A DNA stretch of 6,277 nucleotides from a bacterium (GTDB lineage Archaea; Thermoproteota; Nitrososphaeria; Nitrososphaerales; Nitrososphaeraceae). The notes beneath the pieces were generated by a model that saw only the letters and a list, made by a program, of their open reading frames with translations, had not been told where the DNA came from and searched no databases. The translations under genes were made by a program, and so were the position numbers. The stretch is taken from assembly GCA_014381105.1 (NCBI GenBank), contig JACMIO010000126.1, positions 1 through 6,277 on the forward strand. The letters run 5' to 3'. Below are positions 1 through 5,480 of this stretch, piece by piece (the stretch's first letter is position 1; the number at the start of each line of letters is the position of its first letter).

Positions 1-1412
1 GAGACCTCTATACCCTTTACAAATCTGTTTACATATCTCTTAAATTCTTCTATGTAAGCTTCTTTAATCAAACCTTCCTCTTCAAGCAAACTTACCAGTA
101 CACGAACAAATTGAAATTTTATATTATGGTAATGGTAAATACCTTCAAGAATCGAGGCCATTCTCATATACAGCGCAAGATTTTTGGGCAATCTAAATGG
201 AAACCTACTTAATGTCTTATTTGCCAAATCTTGAAGCGATTTTATCTCCATTCTATCCACCTTTCTACCGTGCAATGATTGTATACTCAATTCGAGTCCC
301 TTTTCCACTAATCTTCTATCAACAGAGGGTTCAAGGGTTCCTAGTTCTAATAACACATCAGTAGTCCTTACTGGATCTTTATCTACAAGCCCCAGATATA
401 GCCTTACCAATCTTCTTCTTGTTTCATCATCAAGTCTTCCAACCATTCCAAAATCATAAAGTATTATTGTTCCTTCATTCGTAATCGAAATGTTACCTGG
501 ATGTGGATCTGCATGGAATATACTGTGACGCAATAACATTTTAAAAAACAATCGATGTATGCGATATACTAATTTTGCTCTATCGATGTTATTTTGATTT
601 AGTGTCTTTATATCAGTTATCTTGGTTCCCGGTAAATACTCCATTGTTATCACGTGGCGTGAAGTTCTATCGAGGTAAACTCTTGGGATAATAACTGATT
701 TATCCTCCTTTAGATTATTTTTTATCTGTATCAAATTTTTTGCTTCTATTCTGTAATCCATCTCTTCATGTACTGTTTCAATGAATTGAGAAAGCATTCC
801 TTCTGCTGAAAACCTGAGGTTTTCATCAATAAACCGAGTGGCCAAGGGTAACAATTTTCTTAAAATGTAGATATTCTGTCCAATTGTTTCTTCAATATTT
901 GGTCTACTTATCTTTACTACTACATCTTTTTCTTTGTATCTTGCCCTATAGACTTGACCTAAACTGGCTCCAGAAATTGCTGAAGGGTCAAAAGACTCGA
1001 AAATATTTTCTAGCGAACCTAGCTCCCTTTCAAGAACTGGCTTGACATCTAAAAATGGTTCGGGTCGTACATTATCTTGAAGTTTTTCTAATACATCCAA
1101 GTAAGGTTGGGGTAAAAGATCTGCCCTTGAGGATAACCATTGTCCAAGTTTTATGTATGATGGTCCAAGTGTGACAAAAGTCTTTAATGCCCTTTCCGCG
1201 TGCTTTCTGAACTTTTTTTCATTTACATTTTTCCCTTCTTTTTTCACCCATTCTCTTCTGTCCTTCCTAAGATACACTATGACAGGGATTAACTTTAGTA
1301 TAGTCTTGAATATGAGCCAAATAGACGGTTTCTTGAATACAAATGTAGGTTCTTCTCTGTCAGTTTCTATGACTGCGTCCAATACCTCTTCGCTATCTTC
1401 TAACAACGGCAC
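1..1412 (-). CDS. ABC1/UbiB (AarF/ADCK) family atypical kinase, C-terminus cut by window edge
   Basis: Reading leftward from GTG at 1412, 470 residues are open to the window edge. A TGA lies in frame two codons upstream, so GTG (or TTG at 1406) is the first possible start; no clear ribosome site is seen. The family signature is complete: KxGQ motif at residues 88-91 (KLGQWLSSRADLLP), the glycine/alanine-rich nucleotide loop GASLGQVY at 148-155, lysine K167 in VVVKISRP, EMDYRIEAKN at 217-226, the catalytic loop HADPHPGN at 300-307 and the metal-binding DFG at 320-322. Known family members (UbiB, COQ8, chloroplast ABC1K) are membrane-associated ATPases or kinases tied to isoprenoid quinone or lipid homeostasis. 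Archaea of this type use menaquinone-like or plastoquinone-like lipids, so a role in quinone or lipid maintenance is inference. A hydrophobic stretch near residues 32-47 (WLIFKTILKLIPVIVY) may touch the membrane. Any C-terminal membrane helices lie outside the window. The family assignment is secure; the substrate is unknown. Confidence 0.93.
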   Translation of the reverse strand, partial: MPLLEDSEEVLDAVIETDREEPTFVFKKPSIWLIFKTILKLIPVIVYLRKDRREWVKKEGKNVNEKKFRKHAERALKTFVTLGPSYIKLGQWLSSRADLLPQPYLDVLEKLQDNVRPEPFLDVKPVLERELGSLENIFESFDPSAISGASLGQVYRARYKEKDVVVKISRPNIEETIGQNIYILRKLLPLATRFIDENLRFSAEGMLSQFIETVHEEMDYRIEAKNLIQIKNNLKEDKSVIIPRVYLDRTSRHVITMEYLPGTKITDIKTLNQNNIDRAKLVYRIHRLFFKMLLRHSIFHADPHPGNISITNEGTIILYDFGMVGRLDDETRRRLVRLYLGLVDKDPVRTTDVLLELGTLEPSVDRRLVEKGLELSIQSLHGRKVDRMEIKSLQDLANKTLSRFPFRLPKNLALYMRMASILEGIYHYHNIKFQFVRVLVSLLEEEGLIKEAYIEEFKRYVNRFVKGIEV

Positions 1413-1505
1413 TTTTCACTCTTTTAGAGTTAACTTGCAAAAAGCAATCGGGTAACGTTGGAAAAACAACAGAATTAGTGGAGATATGTGAAAGTTCATT
1501 TCGTG

Positions 1506-1790
1506 TCATCTTTCCTTATCTATAATATAATTCGAAAGTAAAGAAAGCATCATAACGCCAGGAAAATACTTTGAAGCATCCATTATTATATGTCCAAAAG
1601 GATCATTCCTAGGATCAATTTTGTCATAATGAACACTGTAATAGGTATCATATTCGCGTATGTGTAATTTGCCATGTCTGTATTGTTTTAATGACCCCCT
1701 TTTTTCTCCCAGCATGGTCGGTTCATATTCTATAAGAGGTCTTACTGTTTTTGGTACAATGATATTTCCATCACTGTCAACAAAACTCAT
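1506..1790 (-). CDS. Small uncharacterised protein, probably conserved in Thaumarchaeota
   Basis: This ORF encodes 94 residues from an ATG at 1790. It carries no motif I can tie to a known activity. It is rich in Tyr, Asp and His in the middle (REYDTYYSVHYDKIDP, residues 45-60) and has a more hydrophobic C-terminal stretch (FPGVMMLSLLSNYII, 76-90). The segment MLGEKRGSLKQYRHGKLHIREY resembles short hypothetical proteins I associate with thaumarchaeal genomes, but that is memory and not a search. The start is supported by a TATA box centred about 27 nt upstream, which implies a leaderless mRNA. The kinase gene follows on the same strand after a 93-bp gap, so co-transcription is possible. The divergent neighbour is the Dps-like ferritin, and the shared upstream region holds a long imperfect palindrome. 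Function unknown. Confidence 0.75.
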   Translation of the reverse strand: MSFVDSDGNIIVPKTVRPLIEYEPTMLGEKRGSLKQYRHGKLHIREYDTYYSVHYDKIDPRNDPFGHIIMDASKYFPGVMMLSLLSNYIIDKER

Positions 1791-1812
1791 AACAACCTAA
1801 CAATAACTTCAG

Positions 1813-1820
1813 ATATAAAA
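1813..1820 (-). promoter_or_regulatory. TATA box for the 94-residue gene
   Basis: On the minus strand these bases read TTTTATAT, a good archaeal box A. The centre lies about 27 nt upstream of the ATG at 1790, so transcription should begin at or next to the start codon, giving a leaderless mRNA. Confidence 0.65.
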
Positions 1821-1834
1821 ATTACCTTCAATTA

Positions 1835-1874
1835 TTAGATTTTGCATAATAAATGATTATTTGCAAAGATCTAA
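1835..1874. promoter_or_regulatory. Imperfect 40-bp palindrome between divergent promoters, candidate operator
   Basis: The left arm TTAGATTTTGCATAAT (1835-1850) is matched at all 16 positions by the reverse complement of 1856-1874, if three bases of the right arm are bulged (one C and two A). The centre is AAATG. The strongest blocks are TTAGAT/ATCTAA and TTTGCA/TGCAAA. It sits upstream of both TATA boxes, about 37 bp from one and 60 bp from the other. That position suits a dimeric regulator acting on the ferritin gene, the small divergent gene, or both. The regulator is not identifiable from sequence alone. Confidence 0.45.
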
Positions 1875-1910
1875 TTCAAACATAGTCAACTATTAACCTC
1901 ATAACAAGAC

Positions 1911-1918
1911 TTTTATAG
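1911..1918 (+). promoter_or_regulatory. TATA box for the Dps-like ferritin gene
   Basis: TTTTATAG is centred about 27 nt upstream of the ATG at 1941, the classic spacing for a leaderless archaeal transcript. No Shine-Dalgarno sequence lies before the ATG, only a T-rich stretch, which agrees with leaderless initiation. Confidence 0.7.
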
Positions 1919-1940
1919 AATATTACCTATTTTTTTTGTT

Positions 1941-2531
1941 ATGAGTGATACAAAGAGTAAGGTTCCAAATATAGTTGCAATTGAGGTTATAAAGAAGAAT
2001 GGCGTTGACGTCGAAAAATTAAAAGAATTGATAACCAAGGGCGTAGGTGCTGAATTTACTACATATTATTATTATACAATTTTAAGAATGCATTGCACTG
2101 GGCTTGATGGAGAAGGAATTAAAGAAATTGTAGAAGAAGCAAGGATCGAAGACAGAAATCACTTTGAGGCCATGGTACCAAGATTGTATGAACTTGGAGG
2201 GTCATTACCAAGAGATATTAGAAAATTTGCCGATCAGGCAGGTTGTCCTGATGCATACCTTCCAGAGAACTGGGAAAACCTAACTCCCATAATAGAAATA
2301 CTACTTGGTGCAGAACAATGTGCTATACGTTCATGGGGAGAGGTATGTGACATGACATCTGGGAAAGATCATCGTACTTATGATATTGCTCAAAGAATCA
2401 TGCAAGAAGAAATTGAACATGAGGCTTGGTTTATTGAGTTGCTCTCTAAGAGACCTTCTGGACACTTTAGGAGGAGATCAGTTGGGCAATCACCGCATGT
2501 TGGACAACAGGGTGGACTAATACACCTATAA
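1941..2531 (+). CDS. Dps-like ferritin (DPSL, thioferritin type)
   Basis: This 196-residue protein belongs to the ferritin-like four-helix superfamily and resembles the archaeal DPSL group, which forms 12-subunit cages that oxidise iron with peroxide and store it. Ligand candidates for a bacterioferritin-like di-iron centre are E38 in helix 1, E70/D71 and H74 (IEDRNHFEAM) in helix 2, E125 (GAEQCAIR) in helix 3, and E157 with H160 (EEIEHEAWF) in helix 4. The cysteines typical of this group are also present: C101 (GCPDAY), C127 (EQCAIR) and C136 (GEVC). In the characterised DPSL proteins a cysteine pair lies beside the ferroxidase site. The tail HFRRRSVGQSPHVGQQGG (residues 175-192) also resembles the group, although it ends in an unusual GLIHL. 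The likely role is cytoplasmic iron storage and protection from hydrogen peroxide. The start is fixed by the leaderless TATA box. The gene stands alone, convergent with the dehydrogenase. Confidence 0.93.
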   Translation: MSDTKSKVPNIVAIEVIKKNGVDVEKLKELITKGVGAEFTTYYYYTILRMHCTGLDGEGIKEIVEEARIEDRNHFEAMVPRLYELGGSLPRDIRKFADQAGCPDAYLPENWENLTPIIEILLGAEQCAIRSWGEVCDMTSGKDHRTYDIAQRIMQEEIEHEAWFIELLSKRPSGHFRRRSVGQSPHVGQQGGLIHL

Positions 2532-2546
2532 GACTCTGTCAATATC

Positions 2547-2572
2547 TTTTTTTCTTTATCTATATCCTTTTT
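2547..2572 (+). terminator. Oligo-T transcription end for the ferritin gene
   Basis: Just after the ferritin stop codon there is a run of seven T (2547-2553), further T-rich sequence, and a run of five T (2568-2572). Archaeal RNA polymerase terminates at such tracts without needing a hairpin. Confidence 0.55.
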
Positions 2573-2638
2573 GTTACTAAAAGAAAGGAGATTAATTTCC
2601 TTTTGGATTTTCGAATCTGTCATATCACGTTAATAAAT

Positions 2639-2660
2639 TAATATCAATTTTGAGATATTA
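2639..2660. terminator. Hairpin 1 between convergent genes
   Basis: TAATATC (2639-2645) is perfectly complementary to GATATTA (2654-2660) across an 8-nt loop. It is AT-rich and therefore weak alone, but lies between the convergent ferritin and dehydrogenase genes, as expected for a transcript-end element. Confidence 0.35.
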
Positions 2661-2670
2661 TTCTAGAGAA

Positions 2671-2689
2671 ACTACAACAAAATTGTAGT
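2671..2689 (-). terminator. Hairpin 2 directly after the dehydrogenase stop
   Basis: ACTACAA (2671-2677) pairs perfectly with TTGTAGT (2683-2689) around a 5-nt loop. It begins one base beyond the dehydrogenase stop codon (2691-2693). On the minus strand it is followed by TTCTCTAG, only weakly T-rich, so it may be a 3'-end stabiliser rather than a strict terminator. Confidence 0.45.
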
Positions 2690-2690
2690 A

Positions 2691-3989
2691 CTATATATGA
2701 CTTATTTGAAATATACTACCAAGTCCTATTGATACGACGTATAGATTACCATCGGAACCCATTTCCAAGTCAGTGATTCCTCCAAACCCTTCGCCAAACA
2801 CAATACTACTAACTCCAGGAGATGATGGTTTTTCTATAATTCTCGATGAGAGAGCTTGTGGAAGAACCAGGTCTTTCCTATCAGGAGTGAGATCAAAATG
2901 ATAAATCCTGCCGTTATGCACGTCACCTACAAACATATCGTTCTCATATGTAGTTCCAAGCTCAGTTGACTCCAAAAATTTTACAGCGGTTGGTCCAGCT
3001 GTATTTATCCAAACAAGCTCAGGATCGCTATAATGTCCCTTCCCCTCAAAGTTTTGTAAATCAGATTCGCTGAATGAATCTTCCATTGAAGCCAAACCCT
3101 GTACTTGTTGCCATCCACTATTGAAACCAGGGAGGACTAAATTTATTTCATCACCGTTTCCTGGTCCATTTTCTGTATCCCATAAATTACCAGAAACAGG
3201 ATCAAAGTCCATCCCAAAGCTATTTCTTATGCCATATGCGTAGTATATTCTCAATGGAATGGAATCACCAAGTATACCGTCGGTAGGTTGCCCGTCCTGC
3301 GATATCCTCAAAATACCTCCCCTCCCATCAGGATCAACACCGTCCTTGTAATTCTGGGTCTTGGTTTCTGTAGTTGGTCCCTTAAAAGAACCATCTACGT
3401 CACCAATTGTTACATAGAGATTATTGTCCGGGCCGATTATTATGTCACCACCATTGTGTCGAGGGCCTGGATTGGCTGGTAAGTCCATCAAAAGTAATGG
3501 ATTAATCAGTGCATCTCCCGACAATTCATATCTATAGACCCTATTCCCAATTGGTTGCTTCCCGGCCTTGTCGTCTCCATCTTTTCCATCAATTTCAGTG
3601 TAGTAAAGAAAAACATATGTCGTAGACCTGTCTCTGGATGCTGCTATTCCACACAAGCATCGCTCAATCGAATTTGCAACATTAATATCAAGAACTGGTT
3701 TTGCAAGAACTTTTCCATAGACTATCCTTTTGACCATACCAGTATCTTTTTCAAGAACCAAAATATCACCAGGGCCCACGAAAGCCATACTGGTAGGAGT
3801 ACTTAATCCCTCAACAATCGTAGAAATTTTGAGGTTTGTATCAAAAAGCTTTGGTTTTCCTTCTTCCTCAAACGCTGTATCAGCAAATTCCTCTTGAGCT
3901 CTAACCGAATAAAAGTGCGTAATTGAAGTAAAAATCAAAAGCGAAATAATCAGTAATGTAATGATAACACTGACCAAGGCTTGGAACAT
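2691..3989 (-). CDS. PQQ-dependent sugar (glucose/sorbosone-type) dehydrogenase, exported or membrane-anchored
   Basis: This 432-residue protein begins with a hydrophobic segment (about residues 5-23) and an AQE boundary near 31-33, so it is a secretory signal or N-terminal anchor. The catalytic part lies outside the membrane. The remainder matches the soluble aldose sugar dehydrogenase beta-propeller: a blade signature around ERCLCGIA (109-116), the general-base region RHNGGDIIIGPDNNLYVTIGD (177-197, H178 equivalent to the active-site His), the PQQ-binding arginine region YGIRNSFGMDFDP (252-264, R255), a Ca/PQQ loop ENGPGNGDEINLV (273-285), and FNSGWQQVQG (289-298). The last blade carries DLEMGSDGNLYVVS (407-420). 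Family enzymes oxidise sugar aldehyde or hemiacetal carbons with PQQ and Ca2+. The true substrate and electron acceptor here are unknown. The position usually reading GLLG is CLCG, adding C111 and C113. The gene is single and convergent with the ferritin gene. Confidence 0.88.
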   Translation of the reverse strand: MFQALVSVIITLLIISLLIFTSITHFYSVRAQEEFADTAFEEEGKPKLFDTNLKISTIVEGLSTPTSMAFVGPGDILVLEKDTGMVKRIVYGKVLAKPVLDINVANSIERCLCGIAASRDRSTTYVFLYYTEIDGKDGDDKAGKQPIGNRVYRYELSGDALINPLLLMDLPANPGPRHNGGDIIIGPDNNLYVTIGDVDGSFKGPTTETKTQNYKDGVDPDGRGGILRISQDGQPTDGILGDSIPLRIYYAYGIRNSFGMDFDPVSGNLWDTENGPGNGDEINLVLPGFNSGWQQVQGLASMEDSFSESDLQNFEGKGHYSDPELVWINTAGPTAVKFLESTELGTTYENDMFVGDVHNGRIYHFDLTPDRKDLVLPQALSSRIIEKPSSPGVSSIVFGEGFGGITDLEMGSDGNLYVVSIGLGSIFQISHI

Positions 3990-4215
3990 TCATTCACTTC
4001 GGATCTAATATACATATCGTAGAATGATATATGAGATTATTATCAAAATATACGAGCTATCAATGTGTTAACTCAAAAGAAACCAAAGGGCAGCAGAGAA
4101 TGGATAAATCTTTTACACTGAGAGAAATTGACTTGAGAGCAAGAAGAATGAACAATCATAGCAGTTTTAATATATAATTACTATTAAGACATGCACAAAA
4201 GTGATTTAATTAGTT
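3990..4215. other. Intergenic region without a convincing gene
   Basis: This stretch separates the dehydrogenase start from the 3' end of the leftward small-gene pair. A rightward ORF of 48 codons (4031-4177) with an ATG exists, and a TATA-like sequence lies about 22 nt before it. Its composition is unremarkable and such ORFs are expected by chance in AT-rich DNA, so I do not call it. A strong AT block at 4165-4178 (TTTTAATATATAAT) could be a rightward promoter, but only a 38-codon ORF (4191-4307) follows, overlapped on the other strand by a better candidate. Confidence 0.5.
4005..4018 (-). promoter_or_regulatory. Possible TATA region for the dehydrogenase gene
   Basis: On the minus strand this reads GATATGTATATTAG, with TATA-like cores centred about 20 to 25 nt before the ATG at 3989. 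That spacing would give a leaderless or near-leaderless mRNA. A second AT-rich block farther out (near 4028-4033) is an alternative that would leave a short leader containing GAAGTGA. Confidence 0.35.
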
Positions 4216-4374
4216 CTATAGATGCTTGTCAACGCACAAAGGATATGCAATTGTTGGATGAACAAAGCAAAGAGTATTCTTCGGATTCTCTTCGAGTCGA
4301 AGTATAAGTTTGGCCAAGTCCTCCAGAGATCTATCAATCATGTCAGAATCTACCTCTATAATTTTCCTTGACAT
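4216..4374 (-). CDS. Small hypothetical protein, second gene of a leftward pair
   Basis: On the minus strand an ATG at 4374 opens a 52-residue frame ending in TAG at 4216-4218. In-frame GTG codons at 4395 and 4392 would add seven or six residues and place the start only a few bases after the stop (4401-4403) of the upstream 111-residue gene, as in a coupled operon. The translation looks protein-like: an acidic amphipathic helix (IDRSLEDLAKLILRLEENP, residues 13-31) followed by a hydrophobic segment with two cysteines (LCFVHPTIAYPLCV, 35-48). No known domain is recognised. It overlaps a 38-codon ORF on the other strand, and only one is likely real. I favour this one because of its position next to the 111-residue gene and its composition. 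Function unknown. Confidence 0.42.
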   Translation of the reverse strand: MSRKIIEVDSDMIDRSLEDLAKLILRLEENPKNTLCFVHPTIAYPLCVDKHL

Positions 4375-4400
4375 TTTACTTATCTTATCCACCACTAGTA

Positions 4401-4736
4401 TTATAGATAGGTCGCCAATCTCCTTTGTTGATCTTTACACACTTGGTAGAATATCCAATCCAAAATTCGTAATTCGCTATCTAATATATCAGATTCAAAT
4501 ACAGAATCTTTCCTCTTTATTTCCTGTATACTTTCATTCATCCTGTATTCAATAAGACTACAAATTTCAACGTTAGGATTTTTCATATTTTGGAGAACCC
4601 AATTGATTAATTCAATCCTCTTTTTGATATCTCTTTTGTATATTGATTTCTCTTTTTCGCGAGAAAGCCGAAGTTCTGAATCCTTAATTTCTTGTAATAA
4701 TATTTGATCTACAGTCATATAGTCAATTCGACTCAT
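4401..4736 (-). CDS. Hypothetical helical protein with an internal repeat
   Basis: This ORF encodes 111 residues from ATG 4736, or 105 from ATG 4718. The second start is attractive because a TTTTAAAT box (4742-4749 on the minus strand) lies about 27 nt upstream of it, the leaderless spacing used elsewhere in this window. The protein is highly charged and predicted by eye to be nearly all alpha-helical, without signal peptide or metal motif. Two related segments suggest internal duplication: RIELINWVLQNMKNP (residues 40-54) and SELRILDWIFYQVCKD (87-102), both with an aliphatic run, Asn/Asp, then Trp. The phrase DSELR also occurs twice (19-23 and 86-90). The 3' end of this gene recurs, degenerate, about 1.3 kb to the right (5700-5739). 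It appears to be followed by a second small gene. Family not recognised. Confidence 0.6.
   Translation of the reverse strand: MSRIDYMTVDQILLQEIKDSELRLSREKEKSIYKRDIKKRIELINWVLQNMKNPNVEICSLIEYRMNESIQEIKRKDSVFESDILDSELRILDWIFYQVCKDQQRRLATYL
4413..4452 (-). repeat. Dispersed 40-bp repeat, intact copy inside the 111-residue gene
   Basis: These 40 bases match 5700-5739 at 36 positions in the same orientation. Here they encode residues FYQVCKDQQRRLA of the 111-residue protein on the minus strand. The four differences are three transitions and one transversion. At protein level they give two Arg to Lys changes, one synonymous change and one Gln to stop, so the second copy looks like a decayed coding copy. 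Confidence 0.75.
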
Positions 4737-4741
4737 AGCGA

Positions 4742-4749
4742 TTTAAAAT
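4742..4749 (-). promoter_or_regulatory. TATA-like box supporting the internal start of the 111-residue gene
   Basis: On the minus strand this reads TTTTAAAT, centred about 27 nt upstream of the in-frame ATG at 4718 but only about 9 nt upstream of the ATG at 4736. If it is the real promoter, the protein starts at Met7. Confidence 0.4.
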
Positions 4750-4849
4750 CCATGTCACTCATAAGGGAAGGAGGGCTAGTGTATTATCCTCAATGGTTGA
4801 TGTAGAAAGGAATTAGGTCTCTATTTGAGATACTAGATAGTCAAATAAA

Positions 4850-4857
4850 CTTAAATA
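4850..4857 (+). promoter_or_regulatory. Possible TATA box upstream of the 92-residue gene
   Basis: CTTAAATA precedes the gene by about 75 nt, so the transcript would have a leader of roughly 50 nt. That fits the presence of a ribosome site before this TTG start. A 10-bp perfect palindrome, GAGTATACTC (4895-4904), lies between and could be an operator or a closer TATA element. Confidence 0.3.
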
Positions 4858-4920
4858 AGGGGAATATCAAAAGAATCAGCAAAAATTGACTGTCGAGTAT
4901 ACTCAGTTTAATGGGTGGTT

Positions 4921-4925
4921 GAGGT
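4921..4925 (+). promoter_or_regulatory. Shine-Dalgarno site deciding a TTG start
   Basis: GAGGT lies three bases before the TTG at 4929, with GGTGG slightly farther out (4914-4918). A TGA stop in frame at 4920-4922 excludes any earlier start, so TTG with this site is the best reading. Confidence 0.45.
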
Positions 4926-4928
4926 AAA

Positions 4929-5207
4929 TTGACTGAAGACCCCATAATTACGCAATTAAGAGTTGCTGATGAGGAAATCCTTGAACAAATGGGAAAGACC
5001 GGAACAAATTTTGGAGAATATAATGCATTAGTTATAAAACGGCACAAACTTTACTTGAAACATGAAAAACGAGCAACTGATAATACTACAAGATACCTAA
5101 TAAGTACAATCAGGCAAAACATATTAACGCAAATTAAAGTTTCAGTTTTAGAAGCAGAGTTAGTAAAACTAACTATTCGTGTGGAGAATCTGGAAAATAA
5201 GACTTAA
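4929..5207 (+). CDS. Hypothetical small helical, coiled-coil-like protein
   Basis: This ORF encodes 92 residues from a TTG start that follows a GAGGT ribosome site; the next in-frame Met is residue 21. The sequence is charged, lacks cysteine and has no signal peptide or membrane segment. The C-terminal third (ISTIRQNILTQIKVSVLEAELVKLTIRVENLE, split roughly as residues 58-77 and 78-89) has regular spacing of Ile, Val and Leu, suggesting a coiled coil and oligomerisation. The middle (YNALVIKRHKLYLKHEKRA, residues 31-49) is basic. No family is recognised. The stop codon (5205-5207) lies inside a small hairpin, and the next gene is convergent. Function unknown. Confidence 0.65.
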   Translation: MTEDPIITQLRVADEEILEQMGKTGTNFGEYNALVIKRHKLYLKHEKRATDNTTRYLISTIRQNILTQIKVSVLEAELVKLTIRVENLENKT

Positions 5208-5221
5208 CGTATTAGGTTAAG
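5203..5221 (+). terminator. Hairpin overlapping the stop codon of the 92-residue gene
   Basis: CTTAAC (5203-5208) pairs perfectly with GTTAAG (5216-5221) around a 7-nt loop. The TAA stop is within the left arm. No T-tract follows on the plus strand, so it may act as a 3'-end element rather than a full terminator. Confidence 0.35.
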
Positions 5222-5224
5222 ATT

Positions 5225-5262
5225 AAAAAATAAAAATAGTGTCCTATTTATTCAGAATAGGA
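5225..5262 (-). terminator. Hairpin plus T-tract terminator for the 75-residue CxxC gene
   Basis: TCCTATT (5242-5248) pairs perfectly with AATAGGA (5256-5262) across a 7-nt loop. On the minus strand it is followed by T5 and T6 runs (5232-5236 and 5225-5230). This is the arrangement of an intrinsic terminator. The TAG stop of the leftward gene (5244-5246) lies inside the distal arm. Confidence 0.65.
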
Positions 5263-5471
5263 TTGGCAAAATCAAAGTTGTGCAAGCCATTTCTTATTAA
5301 TGTGGTATCTGTACACGGAGAATTACTTTCCATATAACTTGACCACATAACTTCACATGTTCTGCACATAAATTCGCCAGGAGCGACATCCGGTTTTATT
5401 GTTCTTACCATACCATCGTTAGAGGTCCTGACGTATATCAACCTTTGACTGGCATGTATTTTGGTATACAA
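5244..5471 (-). CDS. Small uncharacterised protein with one CxxC pair
   Basis: This ORF encodes 75 residues from a TTG at 5471. The start is supported by a TATA box (minus-strand CTTATATC) centred about 25 nt upstream, implying a leaderless TTG mRNA; the next in-frame Met is residue 21. The protein has a beta-rich basic N-terminal half (LIYVRTSNDGMVRTIKPD, residues 11-28), then EFMCRTCEVMW with C36 and C39, a further C53 (NSPC) and H64. One CxxC with a later Cys and His could form a single zinc or redox site, but the spacing matches no family I recognise. It stands alone, ends in a clear hairpin and T-tract terminator, and its promoter is enclosed by a long inverted repeat, hinting at tight regulation. 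A cytoplasmic location is inferred from the absence of a signal peptide. Confidence 0.62.
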   Translation of the reverse strand: MYTKIHASQRLIYVRTSNDGMVRTIKPDVAPGEFMCRTCEVMWSSYMESNSPCTDTTLIRNGLHNFDFANPILNK

Positions 5472-5480
5472 AATTAATAT

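Noticed and set aside
1153..1455. Rightward ORF of 100 codons
   Set aside because: It lies opposite the N-terminal part of the ABC1 kinase gene, whose motifs are unmistakable; the translation is Phe/Ser-rich antisense.
2390..2623. Leftward 77-codon ORF with a cysteine-rich stretch (CISPPCCPTCGDCP)
   Set aside because: Most of it is antisense to the ferritin 3' end; the cysteines come from the complementary strand of Gly/Thr/Gln codons. It resembles a metal-binding peptide only by accident.
3288..3806. Two rightward ORFs inside the dehydrogenase region
   Set aside because: Both are antisense to conserved beta-propeller motifs of the dehydrogenase and have no recognisable product.
4031..4177. 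Rightward 48-codon ORF with a TATA-like sequence upstream
   Set aside because: Length is within chance expectation, the promoter is shared with the dehydrogenase region, and the translation has no distinctive composition.
4191..4307. Rightward 38-codon ORF after a strong AT-rich box
   Set aside because: Overlaps a more protein-like leftward frame, and the box-to-start distance (about 17-22 nt) is shorter than in the clear leaderless genes here.
4310..4555. Rightward 81-codon ORF from TTG
   Set aside because: It overlaps the leftward 111-residue gene and the small gene after it; Ser/Ile-rich antisense composition, no promoter or ribosome site.
4841..5047. Leftward 68-codon ORF
   Set aside because: Antisense to the 92-residue gene, which has a ribosome site and a matching terminator hairpin.
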